NCBI RefSeq assembly: GCF_009928485.1
Contig: NZ_JAABNP010000009.1
Coordinates: 62,001 to 126,000, forward strand
DNA: 64,000 nt
Reading direction: 5' to 3'
From: Clostridium sp. C2-6-12
GTDB taxonomy: Bacteria > Bacillota > Clostridia > Clostridiales > Clostridiaceae
The translations under genes were made by a program, and so were the position numbers. Each line of letters opens with the position of its first letter. Within the stretch, counting starts at the first letter, position 1. Under the pieces are notes generated by a model. It searched no databases, was not told the DNA's origin, and saw only the letters and a program-made list of their open reading frames with translations. Positions 55,551 to 63,722 of this stretch are shown here, piece by piece.

Positions 55551-56204
55551 TTACTCTGCACACTGATAAGTTTCAACCACAAAATCAAATTCTTCTGGAT
55601 CAGTTATTTCACCATATGAGTCTTCTTTGATTCCAGGATAATAATAAAGTACTAATTTATCGTTAGAATCACTTGAATTTTGTAATAAGATATATAATTT
55701 ATCTAATTTACAATCCTCTACAACAGCTAAAACCTTATATTTTGAAGCTCTTCCAGTATCATTGTTAGTAAGATCTAATGTAAAATCATCAAATTTTCTA
55801 ACATTTACTTTTGCTTTATCACAAAAGTAAAGCATAGAGCCGCTTCTACAGCTTGAGCATTTTTTAAAATTACATTCAAAGGCACAGTTTAAACAAGTGC
55901 AATGAGAACATTTTTCTAATTGTTTGAAGCTTTCTCTGTGTTTTGCCTTATAATCTTGAAGTAATTCAATAGCTGGATTTGATTTAAACATTGAAAATAG
56001 AGATTTCTTTTTTGATTCTGTTTCAGCTGAATCCAACAACTTAACATACTCTTGAAGAATAGGTGCTTTTACAACATATTTTCTTATATTTAAATCTCTT
56101 TCTGAGACAAAAGGGGAGATTTCGCTTATGGCATAAGCTACATCAGTATAAATTTTTCCCCAGTGTCTTGTTTCTGCATTAATAAAGTCCATACCATTAT
56201 CCAT
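55551..56204 (-). CDS. Cys-rich zinc-finger protein with DUF1292-like C-terminus
   Basis: The 217-residue protein is not firmly recognised. Its middle (about 98-122) holds a dense Cys cluster, CSHCTCLNC then CNFKKCSSC, with eight cysteines in CxxC-type spacing, likely to bind zinc. The last 80 residues (FTLDLTNNDT, VVEDCKLDKLYILLQ, DPEEFDFVVETY) resemble the small acidic DUF1292 proteins. No signal peptide or membrane helix is visible, so it is cytoplasmic. RBS AGGTGA lies upstream on the minus strand, nine bases after the PspA gene stop, so the two are coupled. Confidence 0.6.
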   Translation of the reverse strand: MDNGMDFINAETRHWGKIYTDVAYAISEISPFVSERDLNIRKYVVKAPILQEYVKLLDSAETESKKKSLFSMFKSNPAIELLQDYKAKHRESFKQLEKCSHCTCLNCAFECNFKKCSSCRSGSMLYFCDKAKVNVRKFDDFTLDLTNNDTGRASKYKVLAVVEDCKLDKLYILLQNSSDSNDKLVLYYYPGIKEDSYGEITDPEEFDFVVETYQCAE

Positions 56205-56212
56205 ATTTTCAC

Positions 56213-56866
56213 CTAGTTATTAGATTTATATTTTGCTAATTCAAGATCTAAATCAACTTCGTCTAATTTTTCGAATTCACTTTCAAAATTATCGACGTTT
56301 CTTAATTCACCTAAACCTTGAGCAAGTGATTCTTTTCTTTGAATTTTTCTTTCAATACTATCAATTTGAATTGAGTTACTCTTAGTTTGTACATTTGCAA
56401 GAACTTCATTTACTTTTTGAGAAGCTTCAGCATTTGCAAATCTTGCAGCAGCTTCATCTCTGTAGTTTCTAGTCTTTGTAATTTCTTCTTCTAAAGCACG
56501 AAGGTTTGCTTTGATTGTATCTGCTTGAGTTTTTGCATTATCATAACTTGCTTGAAGGGATGTTACCTTTTTATCAGTTTCAACCTTTTTAGCCAAAGCT
56601 CTTTTAGCTAGATCTTCATTTCCTTTACTTAAAGCTAATTTTACTTTTTGGTCATAATCTTCAGATTCTTTTTTTGCAAGAGTTAATTTCTTTTCAATTT
56701 CATGAACATTACCTAAAATTTGAGCTGAACTTAATTTAGCTTTATTAAATTGCTCGTCCATATCTCTTAATTTTTGATCTAATAGCTCTACTGGATTCTC
56801 CATTTCATCTAATGTAGCATTTACTTTTCCTTTAATCATATTTGACATTCTTGTAAAAATTCCCAT
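56213..56866 (-). CDS. pspA: PspA/IM30-family phage-shock protein
   Basis: The 217-residue protein is almost all alpha-helical coiled coil. It begins GIFTRMSNMIKGKVNATLDEMENPVELLDQKLRDM, the typical PspA N-terminal amphipathic helix and first coil, and has the usual LAKKESEDYDQKVKLALSKGNEDLAKRALAKKVE pattern. PspA-type proteins bind stressed membranes as large oligomers and help keep the proton motive force. RBS GGAGG is upstream. It is the middle gene of a three-gene minus-strand operon. Confidence 0.93.
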   Translation of the reverse strand: MGIFTRMSNMIKGKVNATLDEMENPVELLDQKLRDMDEQFNKAKLSSAQILGNVHEIEKKLTLAKKESEDYDQKVKLALSKGNEDLAKRALAKKVETDKKVTSLQASYDNAKTQADTIKANLRALEEEITKTRNYRDEAAARFANAEASQKVNEVLANVQTKSNSIQIDSIERKIQRKESLAQGLGELRNVDNFESEFEKLDEVDLDLELAKYKSNN

Positions 56867-56886
56867 GTTAATACCTCCAAAAATTT

Positions 56887-57639
56887 TTATTTTCTCTTTT
56901 TATTTAAATATATTTTTATTAAGAATATTGCTATCGCAAATATTACTAACAAAACTAAAGCATTAATTATTGAGCTAGAAGCGGAACCAAAGTAAAATGG
57001 TCTGTAGAAGCCACCACCCCAGCCTCCAAAGAAGAATGGGAAGAAGGAACTACGGCTTGAGCCCGTATTATAGTTTTGTGTATTACTGCTTTTATTATCA
57101 TTTGTATTGCTTCCCGAATTGTTATTTGTGGTACTCGAGGAGTCTTGTGATTTATTCTTGTCCGTTGTGGAATATGAACCGCTTTTAAATCCTGCTGAAG
57201 CACCAGCACTTTTTTGAGTTGAGCCAGAATCAGAAGTTGAACTAGAATCAGAACTTGAACTTGATTCTGAAGAAGAACTCGAATTAGGGGTTGTCTTCGA
57301 ACTGTTGCTACCACTTGAAAAATCACCTGATTTAAAGCCTTCAGCACTTTTGGAGCTACTGCTGGACTCTGAAGAGGTACTGCTAGAAGGTTTACTCTTT
57401 GAACCACTTACAGAACCAGAACTAAATCCACTCTTTGAACTTGAACTCCCACTTGATTTACTACTAGAACTAGATCTGCTTCCACCTCCACTGGATTTTG
57501 CATAGGCCACAGTAGTAGTATCAGAGGTAATTATACCTGTACTGAATAAAGCATCTAAGGGTAAATTTGAAAATGTAAAAATAAATGTTAAAAATATGGT
57601 TAAAACATATTTTTTCTTAATCCCATGAATAGTGATCAC
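56887..57639 (-). CDS. Ser-rich membrane protein of the PspA operon
   Basis: The product is 250 residues: a signal-type hydrophobic segment (about 11-30, VLTIFLTFIFTFSNLPL), a long Ser/Gly/Lys/Asn-rich disordered part (about 50-195), a Gly/Phe-rich segment (FFPFFFGGWGGGFYRPFYFG) and a C-terminal membrane helix (INALVLLVIFAIAIFLIKIYL) with basic tail. The reading frame opens only at a GTG that directly abuts AAGGGG with no spacing. A well-spaced ATG lies 19 bases downstream, in another frame, and would read MGLRK before stopping. Either a rare start is used, or an A run is slipping (see findings). Function is unknown. Confidence 0.65.
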   Translation of the reverse strand: MITIHGIKKKYVLTIFLTFIFTFSNLPLDALFSTGIITSDTTTVAYAKSSGGGSRSSSSSKSSGSSSSKSGFSSGSVSGSKSKPSSSTSSESSSSSKSAEGFKSGDFSSGSNSSKTTPNSSSSSESSSSSDSSSTSDSGSTQKSAGASAGFKSGSYSTTDKNKSQDSSSTTNNNSGSNTNDNKSSNTQNYNTGSSRSSFFPFFFGGWGGGFYRPFYFGSASSSIINALVLLVIFAIAIFLIKIYLNKKRK

Positions 57640-57844
57640 CCCTTAAAAGATTATGTATTTATTATATATAAAAGAAGATCTATAAACAATGTTTAAAAAA
57701 GCTTAAAAAACATCAAAAACGACGATTAGAATAAAATATCACAATTAAAGGTTTGAAAAACTAACGTTTAATAGTTTTATCTAATCCTTTAAGAGTTATT
57801 CAATACTGCTTTATTTGCATTGTTTATAGTTAATATATAATTAC

Positions 57845-57874
57845 TTGAAATAAATTTCCTTATAAGTATATTAT
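57845..57874 (+). promoter_or_regulatory. S1-domain gene promoter
   Basis: TTGAAA (57845-57850) and TATTAT (57869-57874) with an 18-base spacer. The start would fall inside or next to the palindrome at 57875-57890. Confidence 0.55.
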
Positions 57875-57890
57875 AGTACATTAATGTACT
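57875..57890 (+). promoter_or_regulatory. 16-bp palindrome at start of transcription
   Basis: AGTACATTAATGTACT is a perfect palindrome placed directly after the -10 element. That is a classical repressor-binding position. No regulator can be named. Confidence 0.45.
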
Positions 57891-57958
57891 TGTATAAACG
57901 TTTTTATTAGATTAATATTATAGGTAGAATTTATTTATAATTTAAGGAGTGATTTTTG

Positions 57959-59116
57959 ATGTCTAATGAAGAATTACAAGGCAGCATGGGCGATTTTTTA
58001 AAAGATTATGATGTAAAGAAGTTAAACAGGGGAGAAATATTAAAAGGCAGAGTTATTGAGGTAAATGATAAAGAAGTTTCTGTTAATATAAACTATGCTT
58101 TTGATGGGTTAATATCTAAGGAAGAATTATCATCAGATGGAAGAGATCCTAGAGAAGTAGTTAAAAAAGATGATGAGATAGATGTTTATGTTTTATCTCC
58201 AAATGATGGAGAAGGTTATGTTGAACTTTCATTAGTAAGGGTTTTAGCAATTAAAGAAAAAGAAGATGTAAAAAAAGCCTTTAAGGAACAAAAAAATATT
58301 ATAGTTAAAGTTAAAGAAGAAACTAAAGGCGGAGTAATTGCTTATTATGGTAATATAAGAGTATTTATTCCAGGTTCTCTTGCAAGTAGAGAAAGAATAG
58401 AGCTAAGCACTTTAATTGGAAAAGAACTTGAAATTAAAATTACAGAATTAGATTTTAACAATAATAAAGTTGTAGGTTCAAGAAGAGTACTTGAAGAAGA
58501 GGAGTACAATAAAAATAAAAAAGCTATATGGGATACTTTAAAAGAAGGTGAAAAAAGACAAGGGGTTGTAAAAAAGCTTGTTAAATTTGGAGCTTTTGTT
58601 GACATTGGTGGAGTAGAAGGATTAATTCATCTTTCAGACTTATCTTGGGAAAGAGTAAATAGAGCAGAAGATGTGGTTAAAGAAGGCGATAAAGTAGAAG
58701 TATTCATAGGAAGTGTAGATAAAGAAAAAGAAAGATTATCTTTAATATTAAAGGATGTAGCTAAAGAACCATGGACAGTTCATGGCGGAAATATTAAAGA
58801 AGGCGATATAATAGAAGGAAAAGTGGTTAGACTTACTTCTTTTGGAGCTTTTGTTGAATTATTTGATGGAATAGAAGGGTTAGTACATATATCAGAAATT
58901 ACTGATGAACATATAACAAAGCCAGCAGATGTATTAGAACTAAATCAAAAGGTAAAAGTAAAGGTATTAAATTTTGATAGAGAACAAAAGAAAATTGCTT
59001 TAAGCATTAAAGATACTGTGGAGCCAGATAGAGAATACCTTAATTACGTTGATAACGAGGATGAGGAAGCAGGAACATCTTTAGGTGATTTATTAAAAGG
59101 ATTTAAGTTTGATTAA
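57959..59116 (+). CDS. rpsA: S1 RNA-binding-domain protein (ribosomal protein S1 homologue)
   Basis: The 385-residue protein starts at the ATG at 57959 behind AAGGAGTGA. It has four S1 motifs: about residues 20-92 (GEILKGRVIEVNDKEVSVNI), 105-170, 190-260 (GEKRQGVVKKLVKFGAFVDI) and 277-346 (GDIIEGKVVRLTSFGAFVEL). It binds mRNA and may help initiation on weakly structured leaders, although low-GC Firmicutes do not strictly need S1. It is shorter than E. coli S1 (six motifs), like YpfD of Bacillus. Two terminators follow. Confidence 0.92.
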   Translation: MSNEELQGSMGDFLKDYDVKKLNRGEILKGRVIEVNDKEVSVNINYAFDGLISKEELSSDGRDPREVVKKDDEIDVYVLSPNDGEGYVELSLVRVLAIKEKEDVKKAFKEQKNIIVKVKEETKGGVIAYYGNIRVFIPGSLASRERIELSTLIGKELEIKITELDFNNNKVVGSRRVLEEEEYNKNKKAIWDTLKEGEKRQGVVKKLVKFGAFVDIGGVEGLIHLSDLSWERVNRAEDVVKEGDKVEVFIGSVDKEKERLSLILKDVAKEPWTVHGGNIKEGDIIEGKVVRLTSFGAFVELFDGIEGLVHISEITDEHITKPADVLELNQKVKVKVLNFDREQKKIALSIKDTVEPDREYLNYVDNEDEEAGTSLGDLLKGFKFD

Positions 59117-59185
59117 CAATTTAAAGTTAAGAGTTATGAGTTGAGGAACAAAGTCCTACGGACTTGGAAATAAATAAGAATTAAG

Positions 59186-59226
59186 GCACTGTCAATCAAA
59201 TGAATTTAATTGACAGTGCTTTTTTA
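59186..59226 (+). terminator. S1-domain gene terminator
   Basis: GCACTGTCAAT and ATTGACAGTGC form an 11-bp perfect stem followed by TTTTTTTA. Confidence 0.92.
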
Positions 59227-59246
59227 TAATATATCATCAAATAATG

Positions 59247-59300
59247 CAAAAAAGAATGTAGCTGGGTTTGATTAAACAAATCCAGCTACATTCTTTTTTG
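59247..59300. terminator. Bidirectional terminator, pyk and S1 gene
   Basis: CAAAAAAGAATGTAGCTGG and CCAGCTACATTCTTTTTTG are perfect 19-base complements around a 16-base loop. It is symmetrical in A and T runs and lies between convergent genes. Confidence 0.93.
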
Positions 59301-59367
59301 TATTATACAATTTCCAAAGGAAATTGAACCTAAACTCTGAACTTACAATTCAGAACTATTTATTGAA

Positions 59368-60786
59368 TTAAATTTTTTCTATCTTTAACATATTAGTTCC
59401 GCCAGTATGAGTTGTTGGCATTCCAGCAGCAACTATTATGTCATCTCCAGGTTGAGTTAAACCTAATTTATGAAGCGTGTTTTTAGCTTCTTCTAAGATT
59501 TGATCTGTTGTGTTGAACATTTCACATTTTATAGGGCATATACCGAAGTTTAAGTTTAATCCTCTTCTTACTTGATCATAAGGAGTTATAGCTATAATTG
59601 GAGCTTTAACTCTATATCTAGAAAGTATTCTAGCAGTTGCACCACTCTTTGTAGCAGCAACAATAGCTTTTGCATGTAACATGTTTGCAGTTCTACAAGC
59701 TGAATAGCTTATTGCAGATGCATAATCATTAAGAGATGGATCTCTAAGTTTTGAAGTTAAATGATCATAATCTAAATATTCTTCGGCTTCTTGAGCTATT
59801 TTTGACATTGTTTTTGCAGCTTCTATAGGGAATAAACCAGAAGCACTTTCACCACTTAGCATTATTGCATCAGTACCGTCAAAGATAGCGTTGCAGATAT
59901 CACTTGCTTCTGCTCTAGTTGGAAGTGAATTTCTGATCATTGAATCAAGCATTTGAGTTGCAGTTATTACAACTTTACCAGCTTCATTACATTTTTTGAT
60001 GATTTGTTTTTGGATTATTGGAACTCTTTGAATTGGAATCTCAACACCCATATCGCCTCTGGCAACCATTACAGCGTCAGTTACTTGGATTATAGAATCC
60101 ATATTATCTACACCTTCTTGGTTTTCTATCTTAGCGATTACTTTTATATGTTCACCGTGATTTTCTTTTAATACTTTCTTTACATCTAAAACATCACTAG
60201 CTTTTCTGATGAAAGAAGCAGCTATAAAGTCAACACCCATTTTACATCCGAATTTAATATCTTCAATATCTTTTTCTGTGATAGATGGTAATTTAATTAC
60301 TACATTAGGTACATTAACACCTTTATGATTCTTAATTTCACCACCAACTACTACTGTTGTATGAATAGTTTTTCCATCAACACCAGTAACTTTAAATTTT
60401 AATAAACCATCATCAACAAGAATTTTTCCACCAACTTTTATGTCTTGATAAAGAACATCATATGAAATAGAACATCTCTTTTCATCACCAAGAATTTCTT
60501 CTCCACAAATGAAATCAAAATTATCTCCTTCATGAAGAGTTACTCCATCGTTAACAAAGTTATGTGTTCTGATTTTTGGCCCTTTTATGTCTAGGACAAT
60601 TGCTGTTGCAGAATTCATTTCCTTACGTATACGTTGGATTAATTCAATTTTTTCTGCATGTGATTCGTGTGTACCATGAGAAAAGTTTAATCTTGCTGCG
60701 CTCATTCCAATTTCAATGAACTTTCTTAAAGTTTCCTCATTGTCACTTGCTGGACCAATAGTAAAAATCATTTTCGTTTTTTGCAT
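59368..60786 (-). CDS. pyk: Pyruvate kinase
   Basis: The 472-residue glycolytic enzyme converts PEP and ADP to pyruvate and ATP. Motifs: TKMIFTIGPASDNEETL at the start, SAARLNFSHGTHESH, VLDIKGPKIRTHNF, KIENQEGVDNMDSII (catalytic Lys), VARGDMGVEIP, and the allosteric C-terminal domain with ATKSGATARILSRYR. The chain stops after this domain, so the extra PEP-utiliser-like C-terminal domain of Bacillus pyruvate kinases (about 580 residues) is absent. RBS AGGTGT is upstream. It is a single-gene unit. Confidence 0.97.
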   Translation of the reverse strand: MQKTKMIFTIGPASDNEETLRKFIEIGMSAARLNFSHGTHESHAEKIELIQRIRKEMNSATAIVLDIKGPKIRTHNFVNDGVTLHEGDNFDFICGEEILGDEKRCSISYDVLYQDIKVGGKILVDDGLLKFKVTGVDGKTIHTTVVVGGEIKNHKGVNVPNVVIKLPSITEKDIEDIKFGCKMGVDFIAASFIRKASDVLDVKKVLKENHGEHIKVIAKIENQEGVDNMDSIIQVTDAVMVARGDMGVEIPIQRVPIIQKQIIKKCNEAGKVVITATQMLDSMIRNSLPTRAEASDICNAIFDGTDAIMLSGESASGLFPIEAAKTMSKIAQEAEEYLDYDHLTSKLRDPSLNDYASAISYSACRTANMLHAKAIVAATKSGATARILSRYRVKAPIIAITPYDQVRRGLNLNFGICPIKCEMFNTTDQILEEAKNTLHKLGLTQPGDDIIVAAGMPTTHTGGTNMLKIEKI

Positions 60787-60952
60787 ATAGACACCTCACA
60801 TTAAAATTTTATACATTATACTTATAGTGTGTAAAATATAAATCATAAAATAACAAAAATTTAAATAATTAATTAGTATTTTATGATAAACTAAGAAAAA
60901 AGATATGTATAATGATATTTTATCACATATTTGACGAAAGGAAGAGTAAAGT

Positions 60953-62413
60953 ATGAAAAATTTAGAGAAAATTACAGAGGAAAGAGTTTTTTATCATTTC
61001 CAAGAAATAAGTAAAATTCCAAGAGGCTCAGGAAATGAAAAAGAAATAAGTGATTATTTAATCAAGTTTGGAAAAAGTTTGGGTTTAGAAACTATCCAAG
61101 ATGAAGCTTTAAATGTAATTATTAAAAAGCCTGCTTCAAAGGGACATGAAAATGCTCCTGTGGTTATAATTCAAGGCCATATGGATATGGTGTGTGAAAA
61201 GAACGGGGATAAAGTTCATGATTTTACTAAGGATCCTATCAAGCTAATTGTTGATGGAGATTATATATATGCAGATAAAACTACTCTTGGGGGAGATGAT
61301 GGAATAGCAGTTGCTTATGCAATGGCAATACTAGAGGATAAGACTTTAGAACATCCTCCGATTGAAGTTTTAATAACTTCAGATGAAGAAGCAGGTATGA
61401 GCGGGGCGCTTGCAATTCATCCAGAGCATCTTAGTGGTAAAATTGTTTTAAATGTTGATTCAGAAGAAGAAGGAAAACTTTTAGTAAGCTGTGCAGGGGG
61501 AATTAGAACAAAATCAAGTCTTCCAATTCAATGGAATAATAAGAAAGCTGATACTAAGGAATTTATGCTTTCTATAAAAGGGTTAAAGGGCGGACACTCT
61601 GGTACAGATATTCATTTGGAGAAAGGAAATTCAAATAAATTAATGGGAAGATTATTAAAGGAAATTTCTAAAGAAATAGAATTTAATTTAGCTTCATTAG
61701 ATGGAGGTTCAAAAAATAATGCTATCCCAAGAGAAGCAGAAGCTGTTTTGGTAATTGACTCTAAAGATGAAAGCAAGTTGATGGAGTTAAAAACAAAAGT
61801 AAGTGAAGAGATAAAAAATGAATTTAGAAAGAAAGATCCAGATTTAAATATTACTCTTGCAGCATTAGAAAAAAATGTGGAAAAGGTATTTTCTGCTGAA
61901 ACTACATCAAAAGTGATTAACTTATTATATATGTATCCAAATGGAGTTAATACAATGAGTGCAGATATAGAAGGATTAACAGAAAGTTCAACTAATCTTG
62001 GAGTGGTAACAACTACTGAAAATGAAGTAGAATTTGACAGCGCAGTAAGAAGTTCTGTATTTTCTCTAAGAGAAGAAATTGTAGAAAGAATTAAATGCAT
62101 AACAGAAATTTTAGGTGGATCATATACAGCCAATGCAGGATATCCAGCATGGCCATATAGAGCTGATTCCAAAGTAAGAGATATATGCAAGGAAGTATAT
62201 TCTAGAATGTACGATGGAAGAGAACCAGAAATAGTTGCAATTCATGCTGGAGTTGAGTGCGGAATACTTGAAGAAAAACTAGGGGATTTAGATATGATAA
62301 GCTTTGGCCCTGATATAATAGATATACACACTCCAAATGAACATATGAGTATTTCTTCAGTACGCAGATGTTATGAATATTTATTAGAAGTACTTAAGTC
62401 AGTTAATAGTTAA
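60953..62413 (+). CDS. pepD: Aminoacyl-histidine dipeptidase (PepD, M20/M28-type)
   Basis: The 486-residue protein has the M20 metallopeptidase motifs: VVIIQGHMDMV (metal His and Asp), LGGDDGIAVAYA (bridging Asp), ITSDEEAGMSGA (catalytic Glu pair), NVDSEEEGKLLVSCAGG, and a lid domain at about 205-385 with GLKGGHSGTDIH. The final metal His lies in DIHTPNEHMS. It hydrolyses Xaa-His dipeptides (carnosine-type) and other dipeptides in the cytoplasm. It is a single-gene unit read away from pyk. Confidence 0.93.
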   Translation: MKNLEKITEERVFYHFQEISKIPRGSGNEKEISDYLIKFGKSLGLETIQDEALNVIIKKPASKGHENAPVVIIQGHMDMVCEKNGDKVHDFTKDPIKLIVDGDYIYADKTTLGGDDGIAVAYAMAILEDKTLEHPPIEVLITSDEEAGMSGALAIHPEHLSGKIVLNVDSEEEGKLLVSCAGGIRTKSSLPIQWNNKKADTKEFMLSIKGLKGGHSGTDIHLEKGNSNKLMGRLLKEISKEIEFNLASLDGGSKNNAIPREAEAVLVIDSKDESKLMELKTKVSEEIKNEFRKKDPDLNITLAALEKNVEKVFSAETTSKVINLLYMYPNGVNTMSADIEGLTESSTNLGVVTTTENEVEFDSAVRSSVFSLREEIVERIKCITEILGGSYTANAGYPAWPYRADSKVRDICKEVYSRMYDGREPEIVAIHAGVECGILEEKLGDLDMISFGPDIIDIHTPNEHMSISSVRRCYEYLLEVLKSVNS

Positions 62414-62872
62414 TAGTGCAAAGTTGTCTATTTTAGAGGTGAACAACTTTGTTCATTTAGAACTGGAATAAATAAGTTTATATTATTACAGGCATAGACG
62501 AGAAACCTGAGCGTAAATTCATGCTGCTCAGGTTTTCTTTTTATGTTAAACAGTATTTTAATAAAATTATTTGTCATTTTTATATTTTATGCATAGAGGA
62601 AAATTAGTATATAATAAGGATTTAGAGTAATATATTGTGGGAAATAAAAGTCATAAAAATGCAAAATAAGAGTAAGAGGGTGAAAAAAAGAGGGATATTG
62701 AGAATAAAAAAGATATTTTAAATAGAATGAAAAATAAAAAGTTCCAATAATTTGACCTATATCCAACTTATTAATATACTAAGAAAGTGTTGAAAATTTA
62801 CACAATGGTTTACACAGAAATGAAAATGTTTTCTGTAATAATTACAATTAGGTTATGGAGAGGAAATAGAAT
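62414..62872. other. Spacer before the NlpC/P60 gene
   Basis: About 460 bases without a gene. It has the pepD terminator (62501-62542), two TTTACACA words near 62796 and 62811, and a small hairpin ACAGAAA/TTTTCTGT near 62815-62838 just before the NlpC/P60 leader. No clean promoter. Confidence 0.4.
62501..62542 (+). terminator. pepD terminator
   Basis: AGAAACCTGAGC and GCTCAGGTTTTCT form a stem of about 12 bp, followed by TTTTT. It lies about 90 bases after the pepD stop. Confidence 0.85.
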
Positions 62873-63472
62873 ATGAGAAATAAAACAAGTATGCTAATAA
62901 AATGCATAGTTGGCGCTTTGATTTTCACAGGAGCATGCCTTATTAATACTCAAAATGCTAAAGCTGATACTACATTGACACCTAATAAAGGAATTACACT
63001 TAAGACTAGCGAACTAAAGACAACTAAAGTAATTAAAGCACCATCAGATGGGCAAGTTACATCAGATAGTGGAAGTTCAGATACACCTTCAAGAGGTACT
63101 GTTAGTAAAGGAATTCAAGTTGTTAATTACGCATATAAATTTTTGGGAAAACCATATGTTTATGGAGCGGCAGGACCAAATGCATTTGACTGCTCTGGAT
63201 TAACTCAATATGTATTTAGTCATTTTGGAATAAATCTATCGCGTACTACATATACTCAAGTAGGTGAAGGAACTAAAGTAAACAGAAATGATTTAAAACC
63301 TGGAGATTTAGTATTCTTTAATACAGAAGGTTCAACAAGTCACGTTGGTATTTATATTGGAAATGGTGAATTTATTCATGCACCAAGAACAGGAAAGCCT
63401 GTAATGGTAAGTTCTTTGTCAGATGGATACTACTCACAAAAATATGCAACGGCTAGAAGAGTTGTTAATTAG
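62873..63472 (+). CDS. Secreted NlpC/P60 peptidoglycan hydrolase
   Basis: The 199-residue protein has a signal peptide (about 1-31, cleaved near AKA-DTT), a Ser/Thr-rich linker (to about 77) and an NlpC/P60 domain. The catalytic Cys lies in AFDCSGLTQY, the His in TSHVGIYIG, and the third residue is the His in EFIHAP. It should cut D-gamma-glutamyl-meso-DAP bonds in the wall. No SH3 or LysM binding domain is visible, so substrate targeting is unclear. Two TTTACACA direct repeats upstream may be regulatory. Confidence 0.92.
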   Translation: MRNKTSMLIKCIVGALIFTGACLINTQNAKADTTLTPNKGITLKTSELKTTKVIKAPSDGQVTSDSGSSDTPSRGTVSKGIQVVNYAYKFLGKPYVYGAAGPNAFDCSGLTQYVFSHFGINLSRTTYTQVGEGTKVNRNDLKPGDLVFFNTEGSTSHVGIYIGNGEFIHAPRTGKPVMVSSLSDGYYSQKYATARRVVN

Positions 63473-63500
63473 AAAATTATATAGTAAAAATTAATATATT

Positions 63501-63542
63501 AAAAGCAAGTGATTTTAGAAGTTATAAATTACTTGCTTTTTT
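63501..63542 (+). terminator. NlpC/P60 gene terminator
   Basis: AAAAGCAAGT and ACTTGCTTTT pair with extra A/T pairs inside, ending in TTTTTT. Confidence 0.9.
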
Positions 63543-63722
63543 CAATTTGTAATGATTTAATATTTACTCTATTTAGAGGTGAAATGTTGCCTTTAACGTT
63601 CAAACTTTTGTGTGGAAAATTTAACTCCTTCCTTAAAATTATTCATAGAATTATAATATTTAAATTAACATAATTCATAAGTATGGGAGTTATGGAATAA
63701 TATTATAAAAAGGGGGTATAAT

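Larger units (their letters stand above)
57640..57958. other. Divergent region between PspA operon and S1-domain gene
   Basis: About 320 A+T-rich bases carry the promoters of both directions. On the right is a clear plus-strand promoter (57845-57874) followed at once by a 16-base palindrome. The leftward promoter could not be fixed. Confidence 0.45.

Noticed and set aside
56967-57407. 146-residue minus-strand frame inside the Ser-rich gene
   Set aside because: It is an alternative frame of the AGC/TCA-rich Ser repeat region; composition (Val/Leu/Gln-rich) reflects the repeats, and no start site is near.
57305-57505. 66-residue plus-strand frame opposite the Ser-rich gene
   Set aside because: Antisense shadow of the Ser repeats giving Leu/Glu-rich sequence; no ribosome binding site.
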